Origin: Pseudohalioglobus sediminis
GTDB taxonomy: Bacteria; Pseudomonadota; Gammaproteobacteria; Pseudomonadales; Halieaceae
Assembly (NCBI RefSeq): GCF_008370495.1
Contig: NZ_VTUX01000004.1
Coordinates: forward strand, 62,001 to 126,000
Length of the DNA: 64,000 bases
Direction: 5' to 3'
The notes beneath the pieces were generated by a model. That model searched no databases. It saw only the letters and a list, made by a program, of their open reading frames with translations, and was not told where the DNA came from. A program made the position numbers and the translations under genes. How positions within the stretch are numbered: the first letter of the stretch is position 1; each line of letters starts with the position of its first letter. Shown here piece by piece: positions 63,220 to 64,000 of the stretch.

Positions 63220-64000
63220 TTATTTGTCGCCAGGGCGCTCAAACCAGGCGTGATCGTAGCTTTCCTGCAGCAGGTTGATGGCGTCGAGGGTCTGCCGGGT
63301 TTCAAGCAGGAACAGGTCTCTCGCGGACGATAAATCGGTTTTGGCAGCACCCAGCAGGTGCCGGTGTTCCGCCAGTTGCAGCCCGGTGGTGAACAAATCT
63401 TTTGATATCGCTGATTCGCCGCTGATCTGCCTTCGCAGCAGCATCTCCTCAGCCTGTTCGAGCAATTCAGTGGTGAAGCGCTTGCGATCGATCACGGCTG
63501 CTGCGCCCAGTGCATGCAAGGTTGTGGCCAGCACGTGGTAGGCCTCTGCCAGCGAGCGCATGATGGCATGACCAAATCGCGGTGGGCGCTGCTTGAGTTG
63601 CTTGCGCAGGGACGTGTCACCGCGTTGCCAGTGCGGGTAGTGCCGCGTGGTCTCGGTCAGCACATCTTCCCAGAACTCATCGCGCGGGCGAAAGAAGAAC
63701 TCGAACTTGAACAGGTCCCGCAGTTGCTCAACCCGAACACGCAGCTCCTCTTCGCCTGGCAGCGTGACATCGTCAACGCTCATCGCCAGTACGATTTCGC
63801 CGAAGGCGGCGGCGAGGAAGTAGTGCGTGATGGTGTTGCGGTAATACGCCGCGGCCAGCTGCTGATCACCCTGGATGTAGAAGACGGGGGTGGCGCCTTT
63901 TTCAAAGGCTTTTACCAGGCGCGAACCACGCAGCGACAGTACCGCTGCGGCGACCTGTTCCTCATTCGCGAAGCTGAAGCCGCGGGCCACCGGCAGGCCG
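63220..64000 (-). CDS. plsB: Glycerol-3-phosphate acyltransferase, C-terminal part
   Basis: About 260 visible residues; the frame runs out of the window. The stretch AAAYYRNTITHYFLAAAF matches the conserved YYRNxxxHxF of the PlsB/GPAT C-terminal region, and FRPRDEFWEDVL follows. The catalytic acyltransferase motifs would lie upstream of the window's right edge. PlsB forms lysophosphatidic acid from glycerol 3-phosphate and acyl-ACP or acyl-CoA in the inner membrane. Confidence 0.65.
   Translation of the reverse strand, partial: GLPVARGFSFANEEQVAAAVLSLRGSRLVKAFEKGATPVFYIQGDQQLAAAYYRNTITHYFLAAAFGEIVLAMSVDDVTLPGEEELRVRVEQLRDLFKFEFFFRPRDEFWEDVLTETTRHYPHWQRGDTSLRKQLKQRPPRFGHAIMRSLAEAYHVLATTLHALGAAAVIDRKRFTTELLEQAEEMLLRRQISGESAISKDLFTTGLQLAEHRHLLGAAKTDLSSARDLFLLETRQTLDAINLLQESYDHAWFERPGDK

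Overview
The window is GC-rich, densely packed bacterial chromosome. No rRNA, tRNA, insertion sequence, prophage or CRISPR array was found. The gene set points to a Gram-negative marine-type gammaproteobacterium: an Lpp-type lipoprotein with C-terminal lysine, a TonB-dependent receptor, purEK, NhaR-like LysR regulators, a WS/DGAT storage-lipid acyltransferase and a sucrose osmolyte module. A Halieaceae/Cellvibrionales-like host is an inference from gene content; no marker gene confirms it.

Left part (1-17.3 kb): the end of a TPR protein, a secreted His-rich protein, purE-purK, an outer-membrane barrel protein and a META-domain protein. Next comes a tightly coupled plus-strand operon: GntP-type permease, LarA-family racemase/epimerase, LarE, LarB and a short LarC that has only the N-terminal LarC1 part. 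This is a candidate nickel-pincer cofactor hydroxyacid racemase/epimerase system. A minus-strand operon follows: sucrose-phosphate synthase (with a HAD-like tail), fructokinase, amylosucrase and stand-alone sucrose phosphatase, i.e. a sucrose synthesis and glucan-conversion module. Upstream of it are a 65-residue protein and SlyD.

Middle (17.3-41 kb): a protein joining a degenerate CheY-like receiver to a Pat-like GNAT acetyltransferase lies 2 kb from a Sir2 deacylase. A ceramidase-like lipoprotein, redox and housekeeping genes, a NYN-LOTUS ribonuclease-like protein, an exported glutathione peroxidase convergent with an exported KatG, a GPH sugar transporter, the hpf/BI-1/DUF533 stress cluster divergent from an NhaR-type regulator, a CRY-DASH photolyase homologue, an Old Yellow Enzyme, LysM and NUDIX proteins and a Na+/H+ antiporter follow.

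Right part (41-64 kb): a DJ-1/PfpI protein, a large alpha/beta-hydrolase lipoprotein, a bicupin, LrgAB, a Baeyer-Villiger-type monooxygenase, and a LysR regulator divergent from dabB-dabA (energy-coupled inorganic carbon uptake), with a 15-bp LysR-type dyad between them. Then ilvD, WS/DGAT, an lpp gene flanked by two L,D-transpeptidases, a TonB-dependent receptor, a small internally duplicated protein and the C-terminal part of a probable PlsB.

The observations most worth following are the LarC1-only lar operon with a three-cysteine LarE, the pseudo-receiver/GNAT fusion near Sir2, the dab operon with its dyad, and the likely AUU start of the sucrose-phosphate synthase.
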